A DNA stretch of 64,000 nucleotides from Hamadaea sp013361475 (GCF_040654195.1 NZ_JBFAHM010000005.1:1-64000), one strand, 5' to 3'; positions 52,112 through 60,762 are shown, numbered from the stretch's first letter. Translations and numbers: made by a program. Notes: generated from the letters alone by a model not told the origin.

Positions 52112-52654
52112 GTGGGCGAGTCAGAGGCCAGCGAGCGTGACATGGGCATCGTGCTGCCTGCCGAGCCGGGCTTATCGCGGCCGGAGACAATGCGCGAGTG
52201 GCGTAAGAAGTCGATCGCGAAACTCGCGATCGACTTGGCGACGCCACCCGATTCGCGGTGGCAGCGTTCGCGGGCACCGTCGCCACTTTTGACGCCGATT
52301 GGCGCATCGCTTGTACTTGAGGCGGCGGTGTTCGCGGTGTGGGATTTGGCCCGTGAGCAGCCACCTCCGGGCCGCGATTTGGTGTATCGGCTGCGCGCCG
52401 AGCACGGCGCGGTCGCAGTTGCTCACACGCAGAGGGCGTCGTTGGCGGCCCGCCGGGGTGGGCCGTATCTGCTGATCGCCGACGAGCTAGGCCAGATCGT
52501 ATGGCGGCTGCAGGATCCGATCTGGGATGAGGATCTAGTCGAGATCTGGCGTGAGCTGGTGGAGGTGGCCGAAGGCCGCTCCGCCGTGGATGAGTCGCAG
52601 ATCCCGCCTATGCCACCGCTTCCATGGCACCAGAAGCGTGATCCGGCGGCTTGA
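52112..52654 (+). CDS. protein of unknown function
   Basis: A 180-residue protein without a recognised family. It contains RPETMREWRKKSIAKLAIDLATPP, LVYRLRAEHGAVAVAHTQRAS and an acidic C-terminal part ending PPMPPLPWHQKRDP. The start is GTG 52112 or ATG 52142. The last 47 bp overlap, tail to tail, the gene on the other strand. Confidence 0.55.
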   Translation: MGESEASERDMGIVLPAEPGLSRPETMREWRKKSIAKLAIDLATPPDSRWQRSRAPSPLLTPIGASLVLEAAVFAVWDLAREQPPPGRDLVYRLRAEHGAVAVAHTQRASLAARRGGPYLLIADELGQIVWRLQDPIWDEDLVEIWRELVEVAEGRSAVDESQIPPMPPLPWHQKRDPAA

Positions 52655-53459
52655 TCCGCCCAGGTGCACGTCGACGCGAGCTGATGCCGTACACGGCAGC
52701 GATGCGGTCTTCGGTACGGCTACGGCGCTTGTAGGCGGCGTCGACGCTCAACCCAACCAGGGCGGCGGCTTCGACAAGGGATTGCCCTTCGATGATTGTG
52801 CGCGCGATCAGTTCCAGTCCGATCGGGTCGAGGCGGTAGCCAGCAGCAGCTACCTCCTCGGCGATCTCATCGAGTGCGCCGCTCCAGTCATGTGCCCCGG
52901 AGTCCGGCAGCGGCGCCAGCCCCAGCAGTTCGGCGTTGGTCTGGGCCAGCCAGCCCGGGTCGGTGGGGATCTCGCCGAAGCGGGCTTTGCGTCCGCGACG
53001 TAGCTCGCGCCCGGCGGCGTAGGCAAGGCGGCGGGCGATGTGCGGCTGGTCGAGGTCGACGCGTGCGAGGAACGACAGGAAGCCTTCCGTCAGGTCGGCG
53101 TGGATATCGCGCTGTTCTTCGTGGGTGCGCGGGTGGTAGCGGGCTGCGATGCGCTGCAGGTCGTCTTGGGCTACGCCGACCGCGATTAGTCGCCACAGCT
53201 GACCTTGCCAGTCTGCGGGGTCGAGGCGCGTCCGCATGACGATGCCCGACCACGGCGGGTCGGTCGATTCGCCCCGCAGTCCACGGTGGACAATCTCCAG
53301 ACGCAGTTTCACCGGTGTGCTGTCAGTCGCGGGCCACCGGGGAGCGAGACTGCCGGCGGTGATGGGCACCTTCGGTGACACTGCGTTGAACAGCTCGTCG
53401 ACGCGGCCGAGGATCGGTGCCTCGCCCGCCAAGCCCGCAAGACTCACCGGCCCGACCAT
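52608..53459 (-). CDS. sigma-70 region 4-like helix-turn-helix protein
   Basis: A protein of about 283 residues (frame open to 53543). The C-terminal part ELIARTIIEGQSLVEAAALVGLSVDAAYKRRSRTEDRIAAVYG (positions 52665-52793) is a sigma-factor-like HTH; the middle has LSFLARVDLDQPHIARRLAYAAGRELRRGRK. Such proteins are common on actinobacterial plasmids and AICEs and may act as element-specific regulators. Its 3' end overlaps the convergent gene by 47 bp. The region 53460-53805 before the next gene shows only a weak open frame. Confidence 0.65.
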   Translation of the reverse strand: MVGPVSLAGLAGEAPILGRVDELFNAVSPKVPITAGSLAPRWPATDSTPVKLRLEIVHRGLRGESTDPPWSGIVMRTRLDPADWQGQLWRLIAVGVAQDDLQRIAARYHPRTHEEQRDIHADLTEGFLSFLARVDLDQPHIARRLAYAAGRELRRGRKARFGEIPTDPGWLAQTNAELLGLAPLPDSGAHDWSGALDEIAEEVAAAGYRLDPIGLELIARTIIEGQSLVEAAALVGLSVDAAYKRRSRTEDRIAAVYGISSRRRAPGRIKPPDHASGAMEAVA

Positions 53460-53805
53460 GATCAGCCCATTGTCCCGCGTGCCGCTGACAGGACCGTGCT
53501 CCTCGACATGCCGACCGGGGGTCTTCGATGTGAAGCAGGTCACAGCTGTCCAGACACGAGCTCCAGCCGAGCCCTATGTAGACGCCGGATGTTTCTGGAC
53601 GGAGCCACCAGCGAACCTGCCCGAAGCTTCCTCCCGGTTTCCGGTAAGCCTGGCTGCATCGTTGCCGCCAGCACTGTTACCTGCACTGTTGGAAGCTGTC
53701 AGCCCGTGTCAGGTCCGGCACGGGTTCACCAGAGTGGACCGACGCGTGCTGGCAAGTAGCAACAGCTCCGCCTCACCCGTGAGCCTCACCAGAAGGAGTC
53801 GCCTC

Positions 53806-53865
53806 ATGACAGCTCATCTCGCCGACGCACTCGGCCACAGCCCCGCGGAGGAACATGACCTTTGA
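53806..53865 (+). CDS. possible 19-residue leader peptide
   Basis: ATG after GAAGGAG; product MTAHLADALGHSPAEEHDL. Its stop overlaps the start of the DUF2637 gene (53855), so it may couple translation. Support is only the ribosome site and position. Confidence 0.35.
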   Translation: MTAHLADALGHSPAEEHDL

Positions 53866-54637
53866 CCAGCCTCAAACCCCATCTGTCCACCAGACCCGCC
53901 CCGCGAGCGACCGCCCTGGTCGTGTCCGCGCTCGGGGTGAACGTGTCGAAGGCGTCGTCCAAACGCTGATCATGCTGCTGATCGGCGGCGCGGCCGGAGC
54001 CGCTTCGTTCCGGCACGTGCACGACGTGGCCGCCGCCCACGGCCAACTAGGTCTGCTCGCTTGGGGCGACGCGGTCATCCTGGAACTGATGTCGATCGCC
54101 GCCGGCCTGGAACTGCGGCGGCGCAAACGCGTCGGCAAGCCCGTCCGCTTCGTCGGAGCTGTCCTGACGGTCGCGGTCGCCCTGTCCCTGTCCGCGCAGG
54201 TGGTGGAAGCCGAACCCTCGAGCATCGGTTGGCTGGCTGCCGCGCTGCCCGCATTCGGATTCCTGGCAATGGTCAAGATGGCCATGGGCCGCGCCGACGC
54301 CAGGACGGCCCAGGACGGTCCGCATCCAGTCCGGGACGCGCGCGCGTCCGACCTGGACCGGACGCGGCTGGTCCCCGAGCTCTCGGAGGCGCTGCGGACT
54401 GTCCGGGACCGACCGCGAGCGACCGTGGACGTATCCGCGCTCGTCCCGGCCGCACGCATCGCGGCGGCAAGTCTTGCCGCGCAGGGGGTGCCGGTCAATC
54501 GCGCCAGCTTGTCGGAGCAGCTCCGCGCCGACGGTCAGCGGCTGTCCACCGCTACCGCCACCGCGCTCATGCGACGGCTGAACGAGCGACCCGCATCGGG
54601 CCTGTCAGCCGACCCCGGCGCGCAGTCAGAGCGCTGA
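53855..54637 (+). CDS. DUF2637 membrane protein (Spd-like, plasmid spread)
   Basis: A 260-residue protein with four hydrophobic segments: VVQTLIMLLIGGAAGAASF, LLAWGDAVILELMSIAAGL, FVGAVLTVAVALSLSAQVV and IGWLAAALPAFGFLAMVKM, then a cytoplasmic tail with a helix-turn-helix-like end. DUF2637 proteins occur on actinobacterial conjugative plasmids and AICEs beside transfer genes; SpdB-type proteins help spread the plasmid inside the mycelium. No tra translocase gene follows here. Confidence 0.85.
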   Translation: MTFDQPQTPSVHQTRPASDRPGRVRARGERVEGVVQTLIMLLIGGAAGAASFRHVHDVAAAHGQLGLLAWGDAVILELMSIAAGLELRRRKRVGKPVRFVGAVLTVAVALSLSAQVVEAEPSSIGWLAAALPAFGFLAMVKMAMGRADARTAQDGPHPVRDARASDLDRTRLVPELSEALRTVRDRPRATVDVSALVPAARIAAASLAAQGVPVNRASLSEQLRADGQRLSTATATALMRRLNERPASGLSADPGAQSER

Positions 54638-55099
54638 CAGCGCAACCGCTCGCGCCTTGTCAGAGCCCGACTGCGGGCCGGCCTGTGATTGTCAGCGTCG
54701 TCTGATCCCCTGGAAGACCACGATGCCGCGCGCCAGCCGCGCCACCGTGCCCGCCGATCGAGAGAAAGGGACCGATCAGACCACCACCGCGTTGGTCTTC
54801 AGCCAATGCCGATTCAGTTCAACCAGCGAGGAGGTAGATGCTTTGTGCCGCTCGACATTCACGCGACGGCCGTGCGAGCGGCGTCGCGCCGCGGCCGGGT
54901 GTGCGGCCGGCCGTGCCGCTGGGGGTCGCACAGCCCGTCCAGCTTCACAGTGACACCCTCAGGCACTCGTGCTTGCGCTAACTGCCCAGGCCAGCGGCCT
55001 GACAGCTGTCGCAGGGCCGACGCAGAAGACCCTGCGGGTCTCCTCTCTCCACGGGGGAGTGCTCATATCTATCACTCGACCTTCAGGAGGCGAACGCCT
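54638..55099. other. intergenic region without a firmly supported gene
   Basis: An AGGAGG site at 54827-54834 precedes short frames (ATG 54839; GTG 54846), one of which contains Cys pairs (CGRPC, CANC) like small element proteins, but frames compete and none is convincing. Confidence 0.35.
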
Positions 55100-56047
55100 A
55101 TGACCCCACGAACCAGCACTGACCAGGTGCTCCGTGTGCAGCACCAGCTCACCGACCGAGACTGGCGCATCCTCGGCTGGCTCTACGACCACCGGATCAT
55201 GACCAGCTTCCAGATCGGCCACGCCCTGTTCCCCAGCATCAACGTCGCCCAACGCCGTCTCACCCAACTCACCGAACTAAGCCTGCTCGAAAGGTTCCGG
55301 CCGTTCCGGCTCGAAGGCGGCAGCTACCCCTACCACTACGCCCTGGCCCACCTCGGCGACGTGGTCGTCGCCGCCACCCGCGGGCTACCACTGCCGCGCC
55401 GCGCAGACAGCGCCGCCCGGCTGCGTCGCGTCGCCACCAACCGCAACCTCGCCCACCGGCTCGGCGTCAACCAGTTCTTCACCGACCTGGCCGGGCACGA
55501 ACGCACCCACCCCGGCAGCCGGCTGCGCCTGTGGTGGCCCGACAACCAGGTCGCAGCATTCGCCGGACCACTCAATTCGAAGGCGTTCGCCCTTCCGCTG
55601 GCCGACGCTGTCGGCATGTGGGCCGAGGCCGGGCGGACCGTCGCGTTCTACCTGGAACACGACACTGGCACCGAAGCACTCACCGTGCTGATCGACAAGA
55701 TCACCAACTACGACACCTTCACGGAATCGTCGGCGCCGGCTTGGCCGGTGCTGCTCTGGCTGCACTCAGCCAGCCGCGAAGCACACCTGCACAAGCGGCT
55801 TGCCGGTGTCCACCACACGATCCCCGTTGCCACGGCCGCCCGGGACCGACTCGGCCATAACAGCCCCGCCGACGCCATCTGGCACCTGCACGGCAGCGCC
55901 GCGCCGCTGCGTCGGCTCGTCGAGCTACCCATGCCCGACCCGATCGACAACCACGCATTCCCCGTCGACGACGGGCACACCCCGATAACCCTCAAAACTC
56001 ACGAAAGGGAACAGCTGCACCTCCCGACCCTGATGGAGAGGAGGTGA
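55100..56047 (+). CDS. replication-relaxation family protein
   Basis: A 315-residue protein: QLTDRDWRILGWLYDHRIMTSFQIGHALFPSINVAQRRLTQLTELSLLERFRP (winged helix, positions 55151-55309), followed by a RelA-like core AHRLGVNQFFTDLAG, FYLEHDTGTEALTVLIDKITNY. The family is typical for actinobacterial mobile elements and helps replication or transfer. The ATG at 55100 has CAGGAGG nine bases upstream. Two small genes follow at once. Confidence 0.88.
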   Translation: MTPRTSTDQVLRVQHQLTDRDWRILGWLYDHRIMTSFQIGHALFPSINVAQRRLTQLTELSLLERFRPFRLEGGSYPYHYALAHLGDVVVAATRGLPLPRRADSAARLRRVATNRNLAHRLGVNQFFTDLAGHERTHPGSRLRLWWPDNQVAAFAGPLNSKAFALPLADAVGMWAEAGRTVAFYLEHDTGTEALTVLIDKITNYDTFTESSAPAWPVLLWLHSASREAHLHKRLAGVHHTIPVATAARDRLGHNSPADAIWHLHGSAAPLRRLVELPMPDPIDNHAFPVDDGHTPITLKTHEREQLHLPTLMERR

Positions 56048-56051
56048 ATCC

Positions 56052-56315
56052 ATGACCGTTGAATACGACCGCGGACTGCCTAGCCAGACCATGATCAACG
56101 CCGCCCGGACGCCATTGTGGGTGCGCGGCGAGCCAACCACCTTCGTCCGTACACCCGAGTTTGTCGCGCTCATCGGCGAGCTGCTGCGAATGCTCCAAGA
56201 CCCCTTTACGCCGCAGAAGGAGGCGTACGTCGCCGTCAGGCGCGCCACCCGCATCCTCAAAGCACTTGTTGCCGAAGCCGAACGTCGGGAATCGGCCAAA
56301 CACGCCGCCAGCTAG
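56052..56315 (+). CDS. small protein downstream of the replication-relaxation gene
   Basis: An 87-residue protein (FVRTPEFVALIGELLRMLQDPFTPQKEAYVAVRRATRILKAL). It starts 4 bp after the previous stop and has GAGGAGGTGA as ribosome site. No known family; probably an accessory element gene. Confidence 0.65.
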   Translation: MTVEYDRGLPSQTMINAARTPLWVRGEPTTFVRTPEFVALIGELLRMLQDPFTPQKEAYVAVRRATRILKALVAEAERRESAKHAAS

Positions 56316-56446
56316 CACACTGCAGCGGCATCGGCTCCGCGTCGCCAGCCCGAGACGGGGCGACCGCGTTCCTTCGACCAAGAACGATGCACCAGATGAC
56401 ACGCCAGCCAACGCCCGATGCGCCTCGCGCAGGAAGGAGAACGCGA

Positions 56447-56518
56447 ATGAAGACATCCGCTAGTAGCTCTAGCCGCACACCCGTGGAGGCCTATGCCCGA
56501 AGACAGACCGGCCACTGA
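56447..56518 (+). CDS. possible 23-residue peptide
   Basis: ATG after AGGAAGGAG; product starts MKTSASSSSRTPVEAYARR. It overlaps the start of the next frame (56493). Only the ribosome site supports it. Confidence 0.35.
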   Translation: MKTSASSSSRTPVEAYARRQTGH

Positions 56519-56861
56519 CGCCGGTACCCGAACCCCGCAACATCGAGCTCCGCCTGCGTCCACATCCGACCCGAGCGCCGCAGCACCCCGTGCTGCCGGC
56601 GCTCGGCCCGACCACGATTCGGTGACTTCTGCGGCCGACGAATACTCGCCGATCGGTCGGCAAGCTGTCCGAATCTTCCGGTCCGCCCGACGCCGCAGGA
56701 TGGTCAATCCCACACACCAGCGCCCACGGCTCAGTCCCGGGCTGGTCGCCGAACTCATTGCTCGCGGCTGGGAGATCCCCGCCGAACTGCTCCCCGAAGA
56801 CACGTCAGGAGCACGCGAGCACCCCGAGAAGGTGTCAAGCCACCGCTCGGCTAGGTGCTAG
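56493..56861 (+). CDS. hypothetical protein of the element
   Basis: A 122-residue protein, disordered at the start (Ala/Pro/Thr-rich) with a basic middle (AVRIFRSARRRRMVNPT) and LSPGLVAELIARGWEIPAELLPED. GGAGG lies 4-5 bases before the ATG. Function unknown. Confidence 0.5.
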   Translation: MPEDRPATDAGTRTPQHRAPPASTSDPSAAAPRAAGARPDHDSVTSAADEYSPIGRQAVRIFRSARRRRMVNPTHQRPRLSPGLVAELIARGWEIPAELLPEDTSGAREHPEKVSSHRSARC

Positions 56862-56941
56862 GGCGGACCCACACCGACTGCGCCATGTCGGAAACGTGAC
56901 ATGGATAGAGTCCACATAGTACCTCTGCTAGCTTCTCCCAT

Positions 56942-58915
56942 ATGTCTCCCCATCCCGAACCGAGGCCCTGGACTGCACGAGCATCGTCTATCCCGACTCT
57001 GCCCGGCTCGGCGGATCAGCTCTTCGACCGTTTGGCAGAGCTATTGTCGGCGGTGGGAGATGGCATTCCCCTCACCGACTCAATCAAGCTGACCTACAAC
57101 GAGCAGGCAGTCTCGATCCGAGAGGCAGTCGCGCAGTTCCGCTCATGCGGTTTGCTGCAGCCTCTCGGTCGGGACATGATCTCCTTGACGCCCATCGCGA
57201 AGCGTTGGCTGGACGCGCGCGACCCGATCACACTGATCGCGACATTGCACGCTTATGTCCGATTTGTCGGTGAGGCGCTGGCTGCTGTCGAGTCGGGCAA
57301 CACGGGTCACGACGAACTGCTGCGAATAGCCAGCGTCGACTATGGCACAGGATGGACTTCCCTCGATCAGATCAGGCGGCGCACCTCATGGTTGAGGGCG
57401 GGCGGGTTTGTCGAGCTCTGGAATACTCGGCTAGTCATGACCGAGGCCGGCCGATCGCTGCTCCAGGATCTATGTCTGGCCGATCCAATGATGATATTTG
57501 GCCTTCCGGAGTCCAAACCGGAACCGGAGTTCTTCTCGGCGACGCCGGCGATTCAAGAACTGCTGGACGGTGAGGTTCCACCTCGCCGGATGGCCATCGG
57601 TTTCATCCCGGCTGGTGGCGACAACCTGCTGGCCGCATTGTCACGACTGGTCGAGATCTTCACGCCGCGTATTCAGCGGAGCGCGTTCCTTGAGGTATGC
57701 CGCAGCGAATTCGAGGTCAGTGACACTTCCAGCCGTATGGTGCTCGACACTGTGCGCGGAATCGGCCTCGTTGAGCAGACAGGCGTGGATGAGTTCGCGC
57801 CGACCAGGGCTGCGATGGAGTGGAAGGAATCGGGCTACGCGACGCATCTCGCGATGATCGTGCATGCCCACGTGGCCTGCTTCCTGGAGCTAGTCGTAAT
57901 GCTTCACGATGAGGCAGGCCGTCCGCGGCGGGCGCCGACTGACCTGACCAACGTCGGCTTCCGAGGGACGAGAGGGGAGATCCAGACCCGGCTGCGGCTC
58001 CTCAGTGCATGCGGAATGCTGGCCAAGGTCTCGCAGGGCCGGTACGTGACGACGGCGCTCGGTGCACAACTGGCTTCACGCCTGGATGTGAAGGTCGGCT
58101 CGCCGGTAGCGAACCTGCAAACACACGAGACTGAGCTGACACCGATGCAGGACACCGCGATTGACACCCTGTGCACTGAGCTCATCGACGCTGGCCGGGA
58201 GAGCGGGGACTCAAAGCGGCTTGAGCTGGCGATCGAGAAGGTTCTCGTGGCTGTAGGGATCGATGCTGAACATATCGGTGGAGGCGACGGCACTGACGTT
58301 CTCGCGACCATTTGGCTCGAGCCCGGCTCGACACTGCGAATCTGCATCGATGCGAAAACCTCCCGCAACGGGATCGTCGCTGAGATGAACTTCTCAAGGC
58401 TCAAAGAGCACCAACGCTTGCACAGTGCGGCACATGTCGCGGTGGTGGGACCAGGATTCGGTCCCGCGGACAGCCGATACGCCAAAGAAAACGGTGTCGT
58501 ACTGGTGACTACGGCGCAGCTCGCCGAATATGTACGGCGCCAATGGAATCAGCCGTTGCCGCACGCAACATTCTCGGCGATCTTCATCGCCGGTTGCGAG
58601 GAGGAAGCGGAGAGTAGGTGGCATGCGATGGATCAGGAGCGAAGCCTGATATACCACGTACACGAGACACTCTGGAGCTACGCGATGGACCCGAAACGCG
58701 TTAGCCGAACCCGTGGCTTTCTGACCGCCTCCCAACTCGACTTGTTGCTAGTCGAACGTGACGTGACGGCAGGAGAAGCGAAGATAATCAACGTGCTGGC
58801 TTTTCTCTCATCGCCGTTGGTCAACGCCGTGCGTTCCGAGGACGACGGACGATTCGTGGCGGTGATCAGCCCAACCATGCTGCGCCGTCATCTCTCTACG
58901 CTCGGCCGCATCTGA
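56942..58915 (+). CDS. winged-helix protein with C-terminal PD-(D/E)XK nuclease-like domain
   Basis: A 657-residue protein of no family I recognise. Residues 1-390 contain several similar winged-helix-like units (SIREAVAQFRSCGLLQPLGRDMISLTPIAKRWL, DQIRRRTSWLRAGGFVELWNTRLVMTEAGR, RLRLLSACGMLAKVSQGRYVTTALG). Residues 420-530 form a Mrr-like nuclease core: GGGDGTDVLATIWL and IDAKTSRNG (Asp470, Lys472), then AHVAVVGPGF and NGVVLVTTAQLAEYV. It lies tail to tail with the integrase, a common cargo site, so a stand-alone defence nuclease is a fair guess. Confidence 0.65.
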   Translation: MSPHPEPRPWTARASSIPTLPGSADQLFDRLAELLSAVGDGIPLTDSIKLTYNEQAVSIREAVAQFRSCGLLQPLGRDMISLTPIAKRWLDARDPITLIATLHAYVRFVGEALAAVESGNTGHDELLRIASVDYGTGWTSLDQIRRRTSWLRAGGFVELWNTRLVMTEAGRSLLQDLCLADPMMIFGLPESKPEPEFFSATPAIQELLDGEVPPRRMAIGFIPAGGDNLLAALSRLVEIFTPRIQRSAFLEVCRSEFEVSDTSSRMVLDTVRGIGLVEQTGVDEFAPTRAAMEWKESGYATHLAMIVHAHVACFLELVVMLHDEAGRPRRAPTDLTNVGFRGTRGEIQTRLRLLSACGMLAKVSQGRYVTTALGAQLASRLDVKVGSPVANLQTHETELTPMQDTAIDTLCTELIDAGRESGDSKRLELAIEKVLVAVGIDAEHIGGGDGTDVLATIWLEPGSTLRICIDAKTSRNGIVAEMNFSRLKEHQRLHSAAHVAVVGPGFGPADSRYAKENGVVLVTTAQLAEYVRRQWNQPLPHATFSAIFIAGCEEEAESRWHAMDQERSLIYHVHETLWSYAMDPKRVSRTRGFLTASQLDLLLVERDVTAGEAKIINVLAFLSSPLVNAVRSEDDGRFVAVISPTMLRRHLSTLGRI

Positions 58916-58930
58916 TGCCCAAGGCCCAAG

Positions 58931-60520
58931 CTAGAGTAGGCCGCCAGATCGGCCCTGCAGCGACCTCCGCCAGACTATCGTTACCCGGCCGGAGTCGAAC
59001 TGTTTGAACCCTGGCCTGGCCCGCACGACGATCACCTTCTCGATGTAGTCCTTGATCACCGCACGCCGCTCGTCGAGGGTCATGGTCGCCCAGTCGGCGA
59101 TGATCTCCGCCGCGTCACGGTCCTCGACGGGGCTGGGCAGAGCACGCAGGTCGGCTTTCAGCCGAGCCTCCTCGGCGTTGAGGGCCGCCCGCGCCTCTTT
59201 CCACTCCTCGCCGTTCAGTTCCCGCTGCGCCCACAAGTGCGCCAGGTCCTTGCGCCGTTCGGACACGTCGTCCAACTCGCGGGTGATCGCGTCGCGGCGA
59301 GCCCCGACCGCACCCTCGTCGATGAGTTTGTCATCCTGGCGGCGTTTGATCTCATCGAACAGCTCCGCGACCACGAAGTCCTCGGCGGGCTGCCCCATGA
59401 TGCCCACGCACCCCTTGCCGCCGGTGTTTGGATGGCAGAACAGATACGGAGCGGTGTAAGCGCCGCGGGACTTGCTGCGGAACTGCCTTTCCGATTCGAC
59501 GAGCGGCGCTTCGCAGACACCGCACTCGCCGGTGCCGCCGGTGAGCAGGTACTTGCGGGTGGTGCCCGGTCCACGATGCCGTTCGCCGACCACGTAGTCG
59601 CGGCCATTGACCATTCTTACGGTCCTCGTGCCGCTCAGCCTTGCTCCGACCTGGCGCCATGTCGTCTTGTCCAAGATAGGCGTCCAGTTGCCGTCACCGA
59701 CTTCCACCTTCCGCCGCACATTGATCCCGACGACTGCACGGTTGGTCAGCATTCCCCTGACTGCAGCAGCGGTGATCTCCGACGGTCGGGTCAGCGCACG
59801 ACCGTCCTCGTCGGTGACGAGGTTTCCGGACTTGTCGCGCACCTTCGCCAGGTGCGCCCCCTTGAGCCCACGGTTGCGGAACTGGCGCGCGATGTTCTCC
59901 AGCGACCAGCCGTTCAGGACCAGGCCCGCCGCTTCGCGGATCACCTCCGCCTGCTCCGGCACGATCACATACGTCCGGTCTCCGTTGTCCAGGCGGCCAT
60001 GTACGTAGCCGTACGGCCGGGAACCCGGCGGGATACCTCGCGCGGCCTGGGCGTCGAACTTGTCGGCGAGCCGCTTCTTCATCTTGCGTACCTCGGCCGC
60101 TGCCAGCACCGCCTTGATGCCGGCCACCTCATCGCGTACCCGGACGATCCCATCGCGGTGCGTGTGCAACAACTCGATGCCAGCCTCGTCCAGCAGAGCG
60201 GCCAAATGGAACCACGGTGCCTCCTGCCGCTCCAAGCGTGACTGCTCCACCGCCCACAAATGCAGGACCATGCCCGCGGCAACAGCCTCCTTCAACGCCT
60301 CGAACCCGGGCCGGTGGACACCGTCCTCGAATGCCGACAGATCCGGGTCTGAGTAGACGACCACGGGCAGCCCGGGCCACGTCTTGCCCGCGTACGTGCG
60401 GCCGATCGTCTCCTGGTCCAAGCAGGTTTCGGCGTTTCCGTACTTGTCCTTGCTGATGCGCGTGTATATCGCCACGTGGCGATACGCGGCGATCGGGGGA
60501 TGGGGATTGATCGCTGCCAT
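58931..60520 (-). CDS. int: large serine recombinase (integrase)
   Basis: A 529-residue site-specific recombinase. The catalytic Ser is in AIYTRISKDKYG (about residue 23); LWAVEQSRLER and AAEVRKMKKRLADKFDAQAARGIPPG continue the resolvase domain; a recombinase domain follows, then the zinc ribbon CGVC ... C-H ... C (GGTGECGVCEAPLV, LFCHPNTGGKGCVG, about residues 335-375) and a coiled coil (ITRELDDVSERRKDLAHLWAQRELNGEEW). It starts six bases after a TACGCT -10 box, 35 bp inside the predicted attR, and should insert the element into the VOC gene. Confidence 0.95.
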   Translation of the reverse strand: MAAINPHPPIAAYRHVAIYTRISKDKYGNAETCLDQETIGRTYAGKTWPGLPVVVYSDPDLSAFEDGVHRPGFEALKEAVAAGMVLHLWAVEQSRLERQEAPWFHLAALLDEAGIELLHTHRDGIVRVRDEVAGIKAVLAAAEVRKMKKRLADKFDAQAARGIPPGSRPYGYVHGRLDNGDRTYVIVPEQAEVIREAAGLVLNGWSLENIARQFRNRGLKGAHLAKVRDKSGNLVTDEDGRALTRPSEITAAAVRGMLTNRAVVGINVRRKVEVGDGNWTPILDKTTWRQVGARLSGTRTVRMVNGRDYVVGERHRGPGTTRKYLLTGGTGECGVCEAPLVESERQFRSKSRGAYTAPYLFCHPNTGGKGCVGIMGQPAEDFVVAELFDEIKRRQDDKLIDEGAVGARRDAITRELDDVSERRKDLAHLWAQRELNGEEWKEARAALNAEEARLKADLRALPSPVEDRDAAEIIADWATMTLDERRAVIKDYIEKVIVVRARPGFKQFDSGRVTIVWRRSLQGRSGGLL

Positions 60521-60546
60521 AGGATCAGCGTACCCGCCGTTTGTTG

Positions 60547-60564
60547 CTTAATCTACTGTCCCCG
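60547..60564. other. predicted attR
   Basis: Sequence cttaatctACtgtccccg; capital AC at 60555-60556. Reconstructed attB would read ttccagACtgtccccg, which translates Q-T-V-P as in ordinary VOC relatives. Confidence 0.5.
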
Positions 60565-60743
60565 AAGGCAAGACGGTGAAGAACCGCCTGCACTTCGACG
60601 TACGCGTCGGCGCGGAGAACCACGCAGAAGTGGTCGAGCAGTTGATCGCGCGCGGAGCGACGAAGCTGTGGGACGGGCGTCAAGGGCCGTCGACCTGGGT
60701 GACGATGGCGGACCCGGAGGGCAACGAGTTCTGCGTCGCCTGA
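60558..60743 (+). pseudogene. displaced 3' part of the host VOC gene
   Basis: In-frame translation VPEGKTVKNRLHFDVRVG ... TWVTMADPEGNEFCVA, 61 codons plus stop, without start codon or N-terminal part. In the last 54 residues it agrees with the intact VOC gene at 24698 at 48 positions. GC-rich, host-like codons (gtacgcgtcggc) contrast with the element-side tail at 25000-25165. It is best explained as the part cut off by integration. Confidence 0.85.
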
Positions 60744-60762
60744 TCGGAGGCAGCACAAGCAG

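Larger units (their letters stand above)
24943..60556. mobile_element. 35.6-kb integrated element with serine integrase, inserted in a VOC gene
   Basis: The right end has a large serine integrase reading inward, 35 bp from a VOC 3' fragment. The left end is a complete VOC gene whose 3' third differs from that fragment. Joining host DNA left of 24943 with DNA right of 60556 rebuilds a normal reading frame, Q-T-V-P-E-G-K. Cargo includes defence-like systems, a peptide locus, type VII-like genes and DUF2637 and replication-relaxation genes typical of actinobacterial plasmids and AICEs. No FtsK-like translocase or Rep initiator was seen, so it may need help to move or be decayed. Element-internal genes have lower GC and less host-like codon use. 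Confidence 0.82.

Noticed and set aside
53236..53805. Plus-strand frame of about 200 codons ahead of the DUF2637 gene
   Set aside because: Its first part is antisense to the sigma-like gene and its later part shows no family pattern; only the tiny leader frame at 53806 has a good ribosome site.
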